A stretch of DNA of 64,000 nt, taken from positions 1,251,001-1,315,000 of the forward strand of contig NZ_CP085876.1 in the NCBI RefSeq assembly GCF_013284245.2. The letters are read 5' to 3'. Positions 51,788 to 61,549 of this stretch are shown piece after piece. Source of the DNA: Brevibacillus sp. DP1.3A. Lineage in GTDB: Bacteria; Bacillota; Bacilli; Brevibacillales; Brevibacillaceae. Each line of letters begins with the position of its first letter. Within the stretch, counting starts at the first letter, position 1. The notes below the pieces were generated by a model. That model saw nothing but the letters and a program-made list of their open reading frames with translations, was not told the origin of the DNA and did not search any database. The position numbers and the translations under genes were made by a program.

Positions 51788-53296
51788 TCAGGAGCCCTTC
51801 CTTTTTTCAGGATTATGCAGGAATTCAGGGCTTTTCTCCACTTTACGCCATGGTGTGCGGAACAGCGTTTTATACAAGTCAGGCCAAGAGGTCGGCGCAA
51901 GCGGCGACAAATAGTAAAGGCCAAAGGAGCGCATGTTGGAAAAGAACAGAACCATGGCCAGAAGCGACATCATGAAGCCAAACATCCCGAGAAGCGAGCA
52001 TAAGAGCAATATCCCGAACCGAAACAGTGTGACTGACGAGACGATATGCTGATTGGATAACGTAAAGGTAGCCATTACGGAAAGCGCGACAATGACAAGA
52101 CTGCCTGTGGAGGTCAAACCAGCGGATATCGCTGCCTGTCCGACGATCAGGCCTCCTACAACAGACAGTGTTTGACCGATGGACAGAGGAAGGCGCAAAC
52201 CAGCCTCCTTGAATAGATCAAACAAGAGCACCATGAGCAAAACCTCCAAGGCAGCTGGTAATGGAACACCTTGTCTCGATTTGACGATGGTGGCAATGAG
52301 TGTATAGGGAAGCTGTTCCTGATGATACGTAATGAGTCCAACCCAAAAGCCGGGTAAAAAAAGGGCAATGAGGACACAGGCGAGTCGCAGAATCCGAACA
52401 AATGCGACGGAAAAAACAGAGGAGCTGTTATCTTCAGCAGCGTTTAGCAGCATGAAAAAGTTAACAGGACCAATGAGCGAAATGGGAGAGCCATCAACCA
52501 AAACGGCAAATCGTCCCTTTAACAGGGCATTTACCACATAATCGGGTCTTCCCGTGTATTGAAACTCGGGCAAAAGAGTAAAGGGTGAGCGAGATAATCT
52601 TTCTTCTACTTGCATACCACTAATGATGCCTTTGCTATCAAGCGAATTCATTCTGTCTTGAATTTCCTTCAACAACTGCGGGTCGATTTGGTCCTGCAAA
52701 TATAACAAACCAACACGGGTATGCGTGTGGCTGCCGATGATATACGGGACGAATTTTAATTGATACGTCCGCAGCCGTTTACGGATGAGTCCCAGATTCG
52801 TATTAATTTCTTCTGTAAAGCCATCTCGGGGGCCGCTAATTGATGCATCCGTATTCGTTTCCTCGGGTTCGCGCCTAGGAGGATTGCCAGTCTCCACATA
52901 ATAGACTGCTTGAAAGTCTTCAAACACTAGCAACAAATTTCCGGAAAAAACGTGCCTGCATATCCAATCAACATTCGTCGGCTGCGTCAGCTCATTCATG
53001 AAAAAGAGCCGTTTCTCAAATAACTCTTCTGCATCGAGAATGTCTTCGTTGACAAAAAGCTGGATGAGCTGTGGCATCAAGTACTCACTGATGTGATTTA
53101 AATCGCAAATGCAGTCGGCGTAGATAAAATGAACGCGAGTAGGAGAGTGCCCTGGGACCAGGGTGTGTGTATCTACGCATACGTCATTGCAGTTTTCAAA
53201 CAAATCTTGAAACGCCTGTACAGAAATCGAGGGCAATTCTATAACGGCTGATGCTGGCGTATACCCTTTGACCTTGGCAAACCTACGATTCTTCAT
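51788..53296 (-). CDS. GerA-family spore germination receptor subunit (ger operon 2, A subunit)
   Basis: The 502-residue protein has a soluble N-terminal half with EETNTDASISGPRDGFTEEIN and HTRVGLLYLQDQ, then a membrane half with RLACVLIALFLPGFWVGLITY and the later GGLIVGQAAISAGLTSTGS. GGAGG precedes the ATG. Its start overlaps the B-subunit gene by 14 bases. The C-terminus is basic (WRKVEKSPEFLHNPEKRK). Confidence 0.95.
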   Translation of the reverse strand: MKNRRFAKVKGYTPASAVIELPSISVQAFQDLFENCNDVCVDTHTLVPGHSPTRVHFIYADCICDLNHISEYLMPQLIQLFVNEDILDAEELFEKRLFFMNELTQPTNVDWICRHVFSGNLLLVFEDFQAVYYVETGNPPRREPEETNTDASISGPRDGFTEEINTNLGLIRKRLRTYQLKFVPYIIGSHTHTRVGLLYLQDQIDPQLLKEIQDRMNSLDSKGIISGMQVEERLSRSPFTLLPEFQYTGRPDYVVNALLKGRFAVLVDGSPISLIGPVNFFMLLNAAEDNSSSVFSVAFVRILRLACVLIALFLPGFWVGLITYHQEQLPYTLIATIVKSRQGVPLPAALEVLLMVLLFDLFKEAGLRLPLSIGQTLSVVGGLIVGQAAISAGLTSTGSLVIVALSVMATFTLSNQHIVSSVTLFRFGILLLCSLLGMFGFMMSLLAMVLFFSNMRSFGLYYLSPLAPTSWPDLYKTLFRTPWRKVEKSPEFLHNPEKRKGS

Positions 53297-54371
53297 GTTG
53301 TTTCCTCCTAGGGGCGAAGGCTGTCAAGAGAGCAAAAACGACGGAAATAGACAGGGCCAATACCAAAAGACTAGGCATAACCTGTTTCGATAAAAGGCTG
53401 TAATATTGAATCGCACTTATCGGATAGAGGGAGAGGGCAGATGAGAAGAAAAAGAGCCCGATCAACCACCAAATCCGTTTCTTCCCATAAGGAATCATCA
53501 GAATCTCTACAATGAGCAAAAGCGAGAGAGAAATTCGCGTAAAGGCACCGCTAAACCATTGGTATATGCTCAGGAAATCGAGATGCTCGATATACAGGCC
53601 AATATTGGCGAGTCGCCATTCTTCATAGGCAGGATAGCGCAATTTTCCGGCTTTATCAGGTCCGAATTCTACGATCGCTCCTAAGGTTGGGCCGAATGTC
53701 AGGCCAATCATGACAAACGCCAAAATGAATAGTTGATAGTACGGCACTTTGGATTGAAGGTGATGTTTCAAAAATAAAAAGAGGAGCAGCTCGACAAAGC
53801 CTGTGCCCGCATACATCATTCCCTTTAAAACAGGGGGCATCCCATTTTCCATGATGGGGAGGAGAAGACTGTAATCCTTGTTTGGAAAGTTGGTAGACAT
53901 GACGAAAAATCCTAAAAGCACGACGAATGGCAAAAGAACAGATGAGGTAATAGCGATAGAGCGGATTCCAAACATGGCATTTACGAGACACAGGACTGCA
54001 AACAAAATCGTATGTACCTCCAGTGGTGTTTCTGGAGCAAACGATAAATTGATCCAGGTAATCGTATCGGTCATCGTCATGGTAGCGATTGCGAAGCAGT
54101 AGACACATGTCAGTAGCGCCAAAACGAAATACAGAGGGAAGCCGTAAGTCTTTTTCATCCACTGGAACAGATGCTCATTCTCTGTTTTTTTATAGACCGT
54201 ATAGAGTAAACCAGTCCACAACAAGTAAAGCAGCCCAGCTAACAAAACCGAGATCCAGGAGTCTCTTTTGGCCGAATCTAGCATCATCGGAATGACGATG
54301 ACATGGTTCATCAATCCGTTGGTTAAAAGCAGCATGACGACGATTTGTGTAAAAGATAATCCGTTTTTCAT
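53283..54371 (-). CDS. GerB-family endospore germination permease (ger operon 2, B subunit)
   Basis: The 362-residue permease of about ten helices starts MKNGLSFTQIVVMLLLTNGL and contains LRYPAYEEWRLANIGLYIEH and DFLSIYQWFSGAFTRISL, the conserved GerAB stretch. ATG 54371 follows GGCGGGG. A frame continues 117 codons upstream but runs into the divergent ger operon 3, so it is not used. It leads operon 2 and is 166 bases from the divergent gerA of operon 3. Confidence 0.94.
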   Translation of the reverse strand: MKNGLSFTQIVVMLLLTNGLMNHVIVIPMMLDSAKRDSWISVLLAGLLYLLWTGLLYTVYKKTENEHLFQWMKKTYGFPLYFVLALLTCVYCFAIATMTMTDTITWINLSFAPETPLEVHTILFAVLCLVNAMFGIRSIAITSSVLLPFVVLLGFFVMSTNFPNKDYSLLLPIMENGMPPVLKGMMYAGTGFVELLLFLFLKHHLQSKVPYYQLFILAFVMIGLTFGPTLGAIVEFGPDKAGKLRYPAYEEWRLANIGLYIEHLDFLSIYQWFSGAFTRISLSLLLIVEILMIPYGKKRIWWLIGLFFFSSALSLYPISAIQYYSLLSKQVMPSLLVLALSISVVFALLTAFAPRRKQHEES

Positions 54372-54537
54372 GATTTCCCCGCCAAAGTAATCTCGTACTC
54401 CCAACAGTATTTGCATGGCGTTGGGATTTATTCGATTCAGCGGCAGAATGTGCCAAGTCGCATGCATATTTTGGGAAGCTCTCACGAACGCTAATGGAAC
54501 ATACTTCGTAAGAGGGCGGGAGCTGTAGGAGATGGCG

Positions 54538-56076
54538 ATGAGAGGGTGGCTGAGAAGAAAAAAGACATCTGTCAAAGACAGGATGAGCCACTCGAGTGAG
54601 CCTATCCGTGTTCGGGAGATCAGTGAACGATTAAGTGATAACCTTGCGGAGCTGAATGCGATTTTCACGCTGACACCCGATTTGGTCATTCGAACCTTTG
54701 CGTGCCAGCATATAGAGGGCATGGTTACACTCGTCTACTTGAATGGCTTGGTTGACAAAAACTCGATTAATAACAATGTGCTTCGTCCGCTTTTGTCACA
54801 TCCAGCGGGTGAGAAATCGAGTATTTTTGACCTGTTATCTGTCGGAAAGGTATCGGTTGCCTACGACTTTCGCAAAGTAGAAACCGAGATTTTGCTTGGG
54901 AGCAGTCTTTTATTTATTGAGGGTCGAAAAGAAGTGCTTGTGATCGAAACGAATGGATGGCCGCAGCGGGCGATAGAAGACCCGCAGTTGGAGGCTGCGC
55001 TGAAGGGCGGACACCAAGGGTTTGTCGAAACGGACACGCATAACATTGCCCTCATTCGCCGCTATATTCCCAACCGTGAAATGAAAATAAAAGAAATGTG
55101 GTTAGGAGAAAGAGGCCTTTCAAAGCTTTCGATCATCTATTTGGCTGATGTGGCGAATCCGGAAATATTACAGGAACTGGAAGATCGGCTCAAGAGCATC
55201 AAGGTTGACTCGATTCTCAATGCGTCTGAACTGGAGGAGTATATCGAGGATAATCCTTACTCTCTGTTTCCTCAGTTTTTGACTTCAGAACGGCCAGATA
55301 CAGTCGCCTCTCACATCTTGCAAGGGAAGATTGTCGTCGTTGTCGATCGCTCTCCAAGCGTATTAATCGGACCAGCTACTTTCGTTTCCTTTTTTCAAAA
55401 TGTTGACGATTACGGTACGCGCTGGCCTGTCGCTACGTTCATCCGATTGCTTCGCTACTTGGCATTCTTGATTGCTACTTTTTTACCCGCGATTTATATT
55501 GCGGTGATTTCTTTCAATTATGAGGTGATCCCACTCGATTTGATTTTGTCAGTCGGAGAGTCCCGCGAAAAGGTTCCATTCCCTCCCTTGTTAGAGGCAT
55601 TCATTATGGAGCTCACACTGGAAATGCTCAGGGAATCGGGGATTCGCTTGCCAGCGCCTATCGGACAAACCGTCGGTATCGTAGGGGGTATCGTGATCGG
55701 TCAAGCGGTCGTACAAGCGGGGATTGTAAGCAACATTATGGTGATCGTCGTTGCATTTACAGCGATCTCATCTTTTATTATCCCGAACTACGATATGGCC
55801 TCGGCAGTTAGGCTAATTCGATTTTTGATGATGATACTTGCTGCGATGTTTGGGTTCGTTGGAATTATAGTGGGATTAATGACACTGATTGGCCATTTAA
55901 TTACGCTGGAATCATTAGGTGTTCCTTATGGAAGCCCTCTTGCCCCTGTGCGTTTCGGAGATTGGAAAGATTTGTTTATCCGCCTGCCACTATGGAAAAT
56001 GAAAGATCGTCCCCTGTCAGCCCACACGATTGAGGAGCAAAGGCAGGGGGATAATCGGCCAAGGGAGGACGGGTGA
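54538..56076 (+). CDS. GerA-family spore germination receptor subunit (ger operon 3, A subunit)
   Basis: The 512-residue protein has the soluble half with GHQGFVETDTHNIALIRRYI in place of the usual GPRDGF motif, and the membrane half with RYLAFLIATFLPAIYIAVIS and GIVGGIVIGQAVVQAGIVS. The altered signature, Gly-His-Gln-Gly-Phe for Gly-Pro-Arg-Asp-Gly-Phe, marks a divergent receptor branch. ATG 54538 lies six bases after GGAG; ATG 54532 abuts it. Order here is A-B-C, unlike operons 1 and 2. Confidence 0.94.
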   Translation: MRGWLRRKKTSVKDRMSHSSEPIRVREISERLSDNLAELNAIFTLTPDLVIRTFACQHIEGMVTLVYLNGLVDKNSINNNVLRPLLSHPAGEKSSIFDLLSVGKVSVAYDFRKVETEILLGSSLLFIEGRKEVLVIETNGWPQRAIEDPQLEAALKGGHQGFVETDTHNIALIRRYIPNREMKIKEMWLGERGLSKLSIIYLADVANPEILQELEDRLKSIKVDSILNASELEEYIEDNPYSLFPQFLTSERPDTVASHILQGKIVVVVDRSPSVLIGPATFVSFFQNVDDYGTRWPVATFIRLLRYLAFLIATFLPAIYIAVISFNYEVIPLDLILSVGESREKVPFPPLLEAFIMELTLEMLRESGIRLPAPIGQTVGIVGGIVIGQAVVQAGIVSNIMVIVVAFTAISSFIIPNYDMASAVRLIRFLMMILAAMFGFVGIIVGLMTLIGHLITLESLGVPYGSPLAPVRFGDWKDLFIRLPLWKMKDRPLSAHTIEEQRQGDNRPREDG

Positions 56077-57176
56077 TGAAAAAGTATACATACAACCAAT
56101 TGAGCGTCCTCCAGTACATTCTCCTCATTCATGGGGCACAAGTAGGGATCGGAGTATTGACGATTCCCAGAGAATTGGCGGAGAAGGCGAGCACCGATGG
56201 ATGGATATCGCTTTTGATTGGATGGCTTGGGGCAACGCTAGTCAGTCTTGTCATCACGAACATGATGAAGCAGTACCCGGAGAAGACGATTATCGATATA
56301 TTTCCATTGATCCTGGGCAAGTGGCTCGGTCGTGTCGCTATTGCTTTGATGTCCATTTATTGCGGGATAGCGGCGTTCGTTTTGATGATAAATGCCACGG
56401 GAATTATTAATGTGTGGCTCCTGTCTCAGACACCGGCCTATGTCGTCGTATTCCTTTTTGCTCTGCCGACCTATCTTATTGTCCAGGGAGGGGTTCGCGC
56501 GATTGGAAGGTACGCCGAGCTCGTGTTCTATCTTACACTTTGGATACCTTTTGTTCTCACGACGGCTTATCGAGAAGTGAATTGGTTAAACCTGCTGCCA
56601 GTAATCAAGGATGGCTGGCATCCAATATGGGAAGCGAGCAAATCCACGGTACTCTCTTTTCTTGGATTTGAAATTGGTTATTTCGCCTACCCTTTTTTGC
56701 AAAAAAAGCAATATGCGTCTCTCGGCATTGTCATTGCGAATACATTGACGATGCTTGTGTATATATCTGTCATCATCGTTTGCTTTGCTTATTTTAGCCC
56801 CGATGAAATCACGGAGTATACATGGCCTACGCTCAATCTATGGAAAGCCATCGAGTTCCGTTTTTTGGAACGTGTCGATATTCTATTTCTCTCTAGTTAT
56901 TTGTTTATATTGTCAACAACTGTATCGCCGTACATCTATTTTTGTGTCTTTTCATCCAGTCAGTTATTCGGCATGAAGGATCACCGCAAGCATTTGCGTC
57001 TGTTCCTTCTTTTAGTTCCAGTGGCGGTATGGTTATATACGCCATCCTTTATCGATCTGAAGAAAGCGTCACAAATTTGGAGCTATACAGGATTGTTCTT
57101 TGCTTATACGCTTCCGTTACTGGCTTGGGGACCGATCAGGCTATCGAAACGAGCGGAAGGAGGGAAAAAAGCATGA
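56076..57176 (+). CDS. GerB-family endospore germination permease (ger operon 3, B subunit)
   Basis: The 366-residue permease starts MKKYTYNQLSVLQYILLIHG and keeps QVGIGVLTIPRELAEKAS, a better match to the APC-type GerAB/YndE core than the operon 1 and 2 permeases. The ATG overlaps the A-subunit stop by one base (TGATG) and GGGAGG is seven bases upstream. It overlaps the C-subunit start by four bases. Confidence 0.94.
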   Translation: MKKYTYNQLSVLQYILLIHGAQVGIGVLTIPRELAEKASTDGWISLLIGWLGATLVSLVITNMMKQYPEKTIIDIFPLILGKWLGRVAIALMSIYCGIAAFVLMINATGIINVWLLSQTPAYVVVFLFALPTYLIVQGGVRAIGRYAELVFYLTLWIPFVLTTAYREVNWLNLLPVIKDGWHPIWEASKSTVLSFLGFEIGYFAYPFLQKKQYASLGIVIANTLTMLVYISVIIVCFAYFSPDEITEYTWPTLNLWKAIEFRFLERVDILFLSSYLFILSTTVSPYIYFCVFSSSQLFGMKDHRKHLRLFLLLVPVAVWLYTPSFIDLKKASQIWSYTGLFFAYTLPLLAWGPIRLSKRAEGGKKA

Positions 57177-58291
57177 GGGCATTTGCTCAGATTCTGTTAT
57201 GGAGCTTGCTGGTAATCATGTTGGCAGGATGCAAGGATCAGATCAATTTGGAGGATACCACTTTATCGCTGATGGTCGGAATTGATTTGAACGAAAAAAA
57301 CGAGCTTCTCTATTATATCTCAAGCCCTGTGTTCAGTCGGGAAGCAAAGGAAAAATCTGAGCAATACGGTATCCGGTCATCTACGATTAGAGAGGCGAGA
57401 ATGGGCTTTGATGAGCGAGTGACAGGCTTGACCCAACCAGGCAAAATTCAGGTGCTTGTAATGGGGAAAAAACTGCTGGCTCACCCGGACTGGTTTCGGT
57501 TGCTGGATGTCGTTTTTCGGGATGCAAAGTTCAGTGTCAACGCCCGCATGGCTGTACATGATGGTCCAGTGAATGAGTTGTTTGATTTTAAACCAAAGGA
57601 CAAGCCTCGTCTGTCTATTCATGTAACAAAGCTGATAGACACAGCCAATAGCAGAAATCTGACGGTAAAGACGAGGGCGCAGGAGCTCCATCGGCAAATG
57701 TATGAAAAAGGGATGACGTCTACCCTGACTGAGTTGAAGAAAGAAAAGAAGGCGGTCAAGGTAATGGGGACGGCTTTGTTAAAAGAAAATGGAACGTACG
57801 CAGGCTCGATAGAACCGCGGGATACCATTCTTTTGCAAACGCTGCTCCATGAAAAACAAGGGGAACTGTCCGTCACCATCCCGATTAAAGAGCCGAACGC
57901 ACACAATCAAATTGTGAAAGACAGGATCAGTTTTTTTATCAAAGGAGTCAAAAAAAAAGTAAAAACAACCTATCAGAACGGTCGATTTCATTTTGACGTT
58001 CATTTCAACTTGCGAGTGTCCGTATCGGAGCGAATGTTTCCGTACGACATGAAAAAGGACTACAAAAAGATGGAGCGAATGATCAGTGACGAGTTACAGA
58101 AGGATTACATGAAGTTAATCAAGAAATGCCAGGAAATCGGTGTAGACCCATTTGGGTTTGGTCTCTATGCGCGTGCCTATGAATATAAGGAATACAAAAA
58201 GGTAGAGGATGATTGGACGAAAGCTTTTTCCAATGCAACAGTTGAAGTCAAGCCAAACGTATCGATTAAGGGAAATGGCGTCATAAAGTGA
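57173..58291 (+). CDS. Ger(x)C-family spore germination lipoprotein (ger operon 3, C subunit)
   Basis: The 372-residue lipoprotein has ILLWSLLVIMLAGC as signal and lipobox, followed by KDQINLEDTTLSLMVGIDL. The second-position Trp of the usual C-W-D/N motif is replaced by Lys. The Ger(x)C C-terminal domain (about 215-360) is rich in Lys. It starts at ATG 57173 overlapping the B subunit by four bases and ends before a bidirectional hairpin. Confidence 0.93.
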   Translation: MRAFAQILLWSLLVIMLAGCKDQINLEDTTLSLMVGIDLNEKNELLYYISSPVFSREAKEKSEQYGIRSSTIREARMGFDERVTGLTQPGKIQVLVMGKKLLAHPDWFRLLDVVFRDAKFSVNARMAVHDGPVNELFDFKPKDKPRLSIHVTKLIDTANSRNLTVKTRAQELHRQMYEKGMTSTLTELKKEKKAVKVMGTALLKENGTYAGSIEPRDTILLQTLLHEKQGELSVTIPIKEPNAHNQIVKDRISFFIKGVKKKVKTTYQNGRFHFDVHFNLRVSVSERMFPYDMKKDYKKMERMISDELQKDYMKLIKKCQEIGVDPFGFGLYARAYEYKEYKKVEDDWTKAFSNATVEVKPNVSIKGNGVIK

Positions 58292-58304
58292 AGGGTAAAA
58301 GACA

Positions 58305-58338
58305 AAACCCCCTGGCAATCAGTAAATGCCAAGGGGTT
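58305..58338. terminator. Bidirectional terminator between ger operon 3 and mtnD
   Basis: AAACCCC-C-TGGCA pairs with TGCCA-A-GGGGTT. On the minus strand GGGGGTTTTGTCTTTT provides the U tract. Confidence 0.8.
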
Positions 58339-58343
58339 CGTTA

Positions 58344-58856
58344 TTAATAGATTGCTTCCCAGCCAGCAGGAGTGACGAACAGGCGAATCGCTTTGATTTT
58401 GCGGTCGTCCATCAGGGTGAAGTAGTGGCGGTAGTTCGGTGGTACGGAGATCAGATCGCCTGGCTCCAGCTCGACGTCGAAGTAGCGGTCATCTTTGCCT
58501 TTGATGGCGAAAATGCCGTGACCATCGACGCAGAAGCGGCACTCATCGTCTGTGTGGTGATGCTCGCCCTTGAATTTCACCAGCAGCTCGTCAAGGTTAG
58601 GGGTTTTGTCAGAGAGGACGATAATGTCCGCTGTCAAGTAACCGCGACGTTGGCTGATCGCATCGATTTCCGGCTTGAAGGTGTCGAGAATCTCTTGTTT
58701 TTCCTCGTCTGTCGGGCTGTAGTTATCACGGTGCTTCGGATCAAGGCGATCCACGCCCCATTTTTCGTAAATGATCTCTTGGGTGTCTAGGAAGGAGACA
58801 ACTTCCTCGGGTGCTGAGATGTACTCATTGTTGTCGTGAAAACGAATTTGTGCCAT
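58344..58856 (-). CDS. mtnD: Acireductone dioxygenase
   Basis: The 170-residue cupin metalloenzyme oxidises the acireductone to the keto-acid precursor of methionine (Fe form) or an off-pathway product (Ni form). Metal ligands lie in FKGEHHHTDDECRFCVDG (His, His, Glu) and VPPNYRHYF (His). GGAGG precedes the ATG. It is the last gene of mtnW-X-B-D. Confidence 0.95.
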   Translation of the reverse strand: MAQIRFHDNNEYISAPEEVVSFLDTQEIIYEKWGVDRLDPKHRDNYSPTDEEKQEILDTFKPEIDAISQRRGYLTADIIVLSDKTPNLDELLVKFKGEHHHTDDECRFCVDGHGIFAIKGKDDRYFDVELEPGDLISVPPNYRHYFTLMDDRKIKAIRLFVTPAGWEAIY

Positions 58857-58869
58857 CGTTTATTCCTCC

Positions 58870-59526
58870 TTAATTGGTGGTTGTAGTGGACACGACTGCT
58901 TGGCGCAATTGCAGCCAGCGGGCGTGATACTCGAATAGGAATTCAAAAGCTTCCAGGTGGCGCTTGGCCTCGAAGTCATTGCCGCCCCACGTGTAGATAC
59001 CGTGGTTACGGATGAGTACACCGGGAACTTCTGGTGTGATCACTTTTTCAATTTCGGTAGCCAAGGTCGGAATATCGGCAAAGTTCTCAACAATCGGAAC
59101 AGTAATGCGCGCGTTTTCTTCCCAGATTCCGAGTCCCTTGATCAGCTCTTGTCCTTGAATGGAGAAAGCGCGTTGTCCAAAGTACAGCTCGGAAATGAGG
59201 TTGTTCCATACGGTATGGACGTGGAAGCAAGCACCCGCCTTCGGGAACGTTTTGTAGACGACGGCGTGGATGAGTGTTTCCGCGGAAGGCTTGAGCGTAG
59301 TTTCATCCACCGGACGCGAGTCTTGATCCACGACCAGATAATCTTCGGGGGACAGCTTGGTTTTGTCTTTGCCGCTTGCCGTTACGGCAAATTGCAAGGG
59401 ATCGTTTTGTATCTTAATCGAGAGATTGCCACTAGTGCCGGGAAACCAGTCCCGGCGGGCAAATGTCAGCTTGGCGTCATCCAGACGGCGAAAGGCATCC
59501 AGACGTTGTTCGAGTGTTGCAGTCAT
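58870..59526 (-). CDS. mtnB: Methylthioribulose-1-phosphate dehydratase
   Basis: The 218-residue class II aldolase-fold enzyme dehydrates methylthioribulose-1-phosphate. It has FPGTSGNLSIKI, ASGKDKTKL, the zinc-site CFHVHTVWN and LIRNHGIYTWG with the third His. It follows mtnX by three bases and precedes mtnD by 13. Confidence 0.96.
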   Translation of the reverse strand: MTATLEQRLDAFRRLDDAKLTFARRDWFPGTSGNLSIKIQNDPLQFAVTASGKDKTKLSPEDYLVVDQDSRPVDETTLKPSAETLIHAVVYKTFPKAGACFHVHTVWNNLISELYFGQRAFSIQGQELIKGLGIWEENARITVPIVENFADIPTLATEIEKVITPEVPGVLIRNHGIYTWGGNDFEAKRHLEAFEFLFEYHARWLQLRQAVVSTTTTN

Positions 59527-59529
59527 GAA

Positions 59530-60198
59530 TTAGACGACCTCCTGTTGGACGTGCTGTAAAATGCGAATCACATCGTGGAACGTAGCAAACTTGCTATGCG
59601 GCAATTGCAGCTCTTCCGCCTTGTCAGCGAGGAAGTGACGGGCAATCACATAGTCAGCGATTTTGGCTCCAGCCAAATCAGTGATGGAGTCGCCGATGAC
59701 GATACGGAAATGGTTCTCTGGATCGTAACGACGGATAATCGTCGTCTTGCACATGCCGCAGCCGTTCGTGCACTGTTCATCGCAAGCGTTTGGCCACGTA
59801 ATGGTGATCCGCTCTCCGCTGAAATCACTGCCATTGCAGTAAATCGGCACATCGGTGAGATCGAAAGGTGCCAGGATAGGCTCCAGGAAAAAGTCGATGC
59901 CGCCACTCGTGATCAACAGCTCGATGCCTTCTTCGCGGCAATAGCTCACGAATTCAGCAAATCCCGGGCGAATCGTCGCTTCTTGGACAATAAAATCAAT
60001 AATGTCCTGGCGGAAGGAGGAGGGCAAGAGTTGAAACAGCTTGCCAACCCCTTCTTGAACGCTTATTTTTTGCGAAAGGATTTGCTCCGTCAAGGCTTCC
60101 CACTCAGGGGGAGCAAACTTGCGGACAATTGCTACAATGTTGTCTTTTTCGGTAATCGTTCCGTCGAAATCGCAGAACAGGACGAGCTTCTTGCTCAT
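59530..60198 (-). CDS. mtnX: 2-hydroxy-3-keto-5-methylthiopentenyl-1-phosphate phosphatase
   Basis: The 222-residue HAD phosphatase has the nucleophile motif LFCDFDGTITEKDN, motif II LLITSGG and motif III/IV IVIGDSITDLAGA. A cysteine cluster (CDEQCTNGCGMCK) typical of MtnX is present. ATG 60198 overlaps the mtnW stop by four bases. Confidence 0.95.
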   Translation of the reverse strand: MSKKLVLFCDFDGTITEKDNIVAIVRKFAPPEWEALTEQILSQKISVQEGVGKLFQLLPSSFRQDIIDFIVQEATIRPGFAEFVSYCREEGIELLITSGGIDFFLEPILAPFDLTDVPIYCNGSDFSGERITITWPNACDEQCTNGCGMCKTTIIRRYDPENHFRIVIGDSITDLAGAKIADYVIARHFLADKAEELQLPHSKFATFHDVIRILQHVQQEVV

Positions 60199-61409
60199 CG
60201 TGCGCCACCCCACTTTTCCAAGGCGATCGCCAGCTCTTGTGATTCCGCGGCAGCTTCTTCCAATGTTCGGCCTGCGGTGACTGCATGAATTGCGGCAACG
60301 AATGCTTTCGCTCCTGCGGTTGCTCCACCGGGATGACCGTGGATTCCGCCTCCTGCATTGACGATTTGATCTAAACCAAAGTCTTGATACAGCTGTGGAA
60401 CCAACCCTGGGTGAATGCCGGCAGACGGAACCGGGAAGGAACGGCGTACACCATTCAGTGGGTCAGTCAAATGCTTGGCGAGCTGCAACGCTTCTGTTTT
60501 GTCCAAGGCGACATTGCCATATGGAGATGGGAAGAGCACCAAATCTGCCCCAGCTACACGCATCAACGTTCCGAGCAGAAGCGGGGTGGCGATACCGTAG
60601 TCAGGTGATGGATAGTAAGCGCCTGCCAATGCTGGATGCGCCATGATCGGTACGTGTACATCAGGATCGGCTGCCAAACGGTGCAGGGCATCGAATCCAA
60701 AGGCCAGTACATTGAACAAGAGGCAGTCAGCACCTGCATCTACCGCACGTTTCGCTTTTTCGTTCAGCTCATGCACAGGTCCAGTCAGGTTGGCTGCATA
60801 GAGGACGGGCTTGCCTGTTTCGGCTTCTGTCTCCTGAGCGATCTGCTTGAACGCTTTGATCCGTTCGATAAAAGGAGCGCGCTCATCTGCAAAGAAGATT
60901 TCGTCATCTTTCACCAGATCGACTCCGCCCAAGGCTTGTGCCCGGAATTGCGTTTTTAGGTCGTCAAAAGGAAGGCCTAGGCACGATTTGAAAATGCTCA
61001 TCAAGAGCGGACGGTTATGTGCCCCTAAACGTTCGCGAAGACCATCGATGCCGAACTTCGGTCCAGGAAAAGCCTGAAGGAATGAGTCAGGGAAAACGAT
61101 GTCGATGAGCTTGATTTTGCCATCCATCGACAGTTTGCCGAATATTCCGGTCAACAAGGATGGAATGTCTGCTGTAAAATTGCGGGTCGGATAGCTGACG
61201 GTAATCAAACCGCGTGTTTCTCCGTTTTCCAGTGTTTCAAGTGGTGTCGCGCTCACGGCTTCACCGAGATACGGCGCTAGCTCAGCTTGCTTGGCAAGCG
61301 GCAGGTCCGTCCAGGAACCGACTGTCATACCGACAGCAATGGCTTGCGCTTTCTTATTCAAGTCTTTTGCTTGTGTGAGATAGGTGACGAGGATACGTTG
61401 TTCACTCAT
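60195..61409 (-). CDS. mtnW: 2,3-diketo-5-methylthiopentyl-1-phosphate enolase (RuBisCO-like)
   Basis: The 404-residue RuBisCO-like protein tautomerises the diketo intermediate. It has the large-subunit layout with GVDLVKDDEIFFADERAPF (Mg ligands, the carbamylated Lys region), MAHPALAGAYY and NAGGGIHGHPGGATAGA. ATG 61409 is 12 bases after GGAGG; the ATG at 61421 directly abuts the box and is rejected. It heads the minus-strand operon behind a SAM-I riboswitch. Confidence 0.96.
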   Translation of the reverse strand: MSEQRILVTYLTQAKDLNKKAQAIAVGMTVGSWTDLPLAKQAELAPYLGEAVSATPLETLENGETRGLITVSYPTRNFTADIPSLLTGIFGKLSMDGKIKLIDIVFPDSFLQAFPGPKFGIDGLRERLGAHNRPLLMSIFKSCLGLPFDDLKTQFRAQALGGVDLVKDDEIFFADERAPFIERIKAFKQIAQETEAETGKPVLYAANLTGPVHELNEKAKRAVDAGADCLLFNVLAFGFDALHRLAADPDVHVPIMAHPALAGAYYPSPDYGIATPLLLGTLMRVAGADLVLFPSPYGNVALDKTEALQLAKHLTDPLNGVRRSFPVPSAGIHPGLVPQLYQDFGLDQIVNAGGGIHGHPGGATAGAKAFVAAIHAVTAGRTLEEAAAESQELAIALEKWGGAR

Positions 61410-61436
61410 GGTACGTCTCATCCTCCTTGAATGATT

Positions 61437-61469
61437 AAAAAAAGCCTCCCCATTGAGTGGGGAGGAGCG
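61437..61469 (-). terminator. Riboswitch terminator upstream of mtnW
   Basis: On the minus strand CCTCCCCA / TGGGGAGG with a 5-base loop is followed by seven T, 27 bases before mtnW. It is the expression platform of the SAM-I riboswitch. Confidence 0.9.
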
Positions 61470-61549
61470 GTTGTCGACTATGAAAGCGTCTCGTCTCCTC
61501 TCATCTCTCGGGTCAGTAGCCGAGACAAGCCAAAAAGGCTCTATCTCGA

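Noticed and set aside
53283..54722. GerB of operon 2 beginning at 54722
   Set aside because: The extra 117 residues overlap the divergent gerA gene; ATG 54371 has an SD and aligns with other GerB N-termini.
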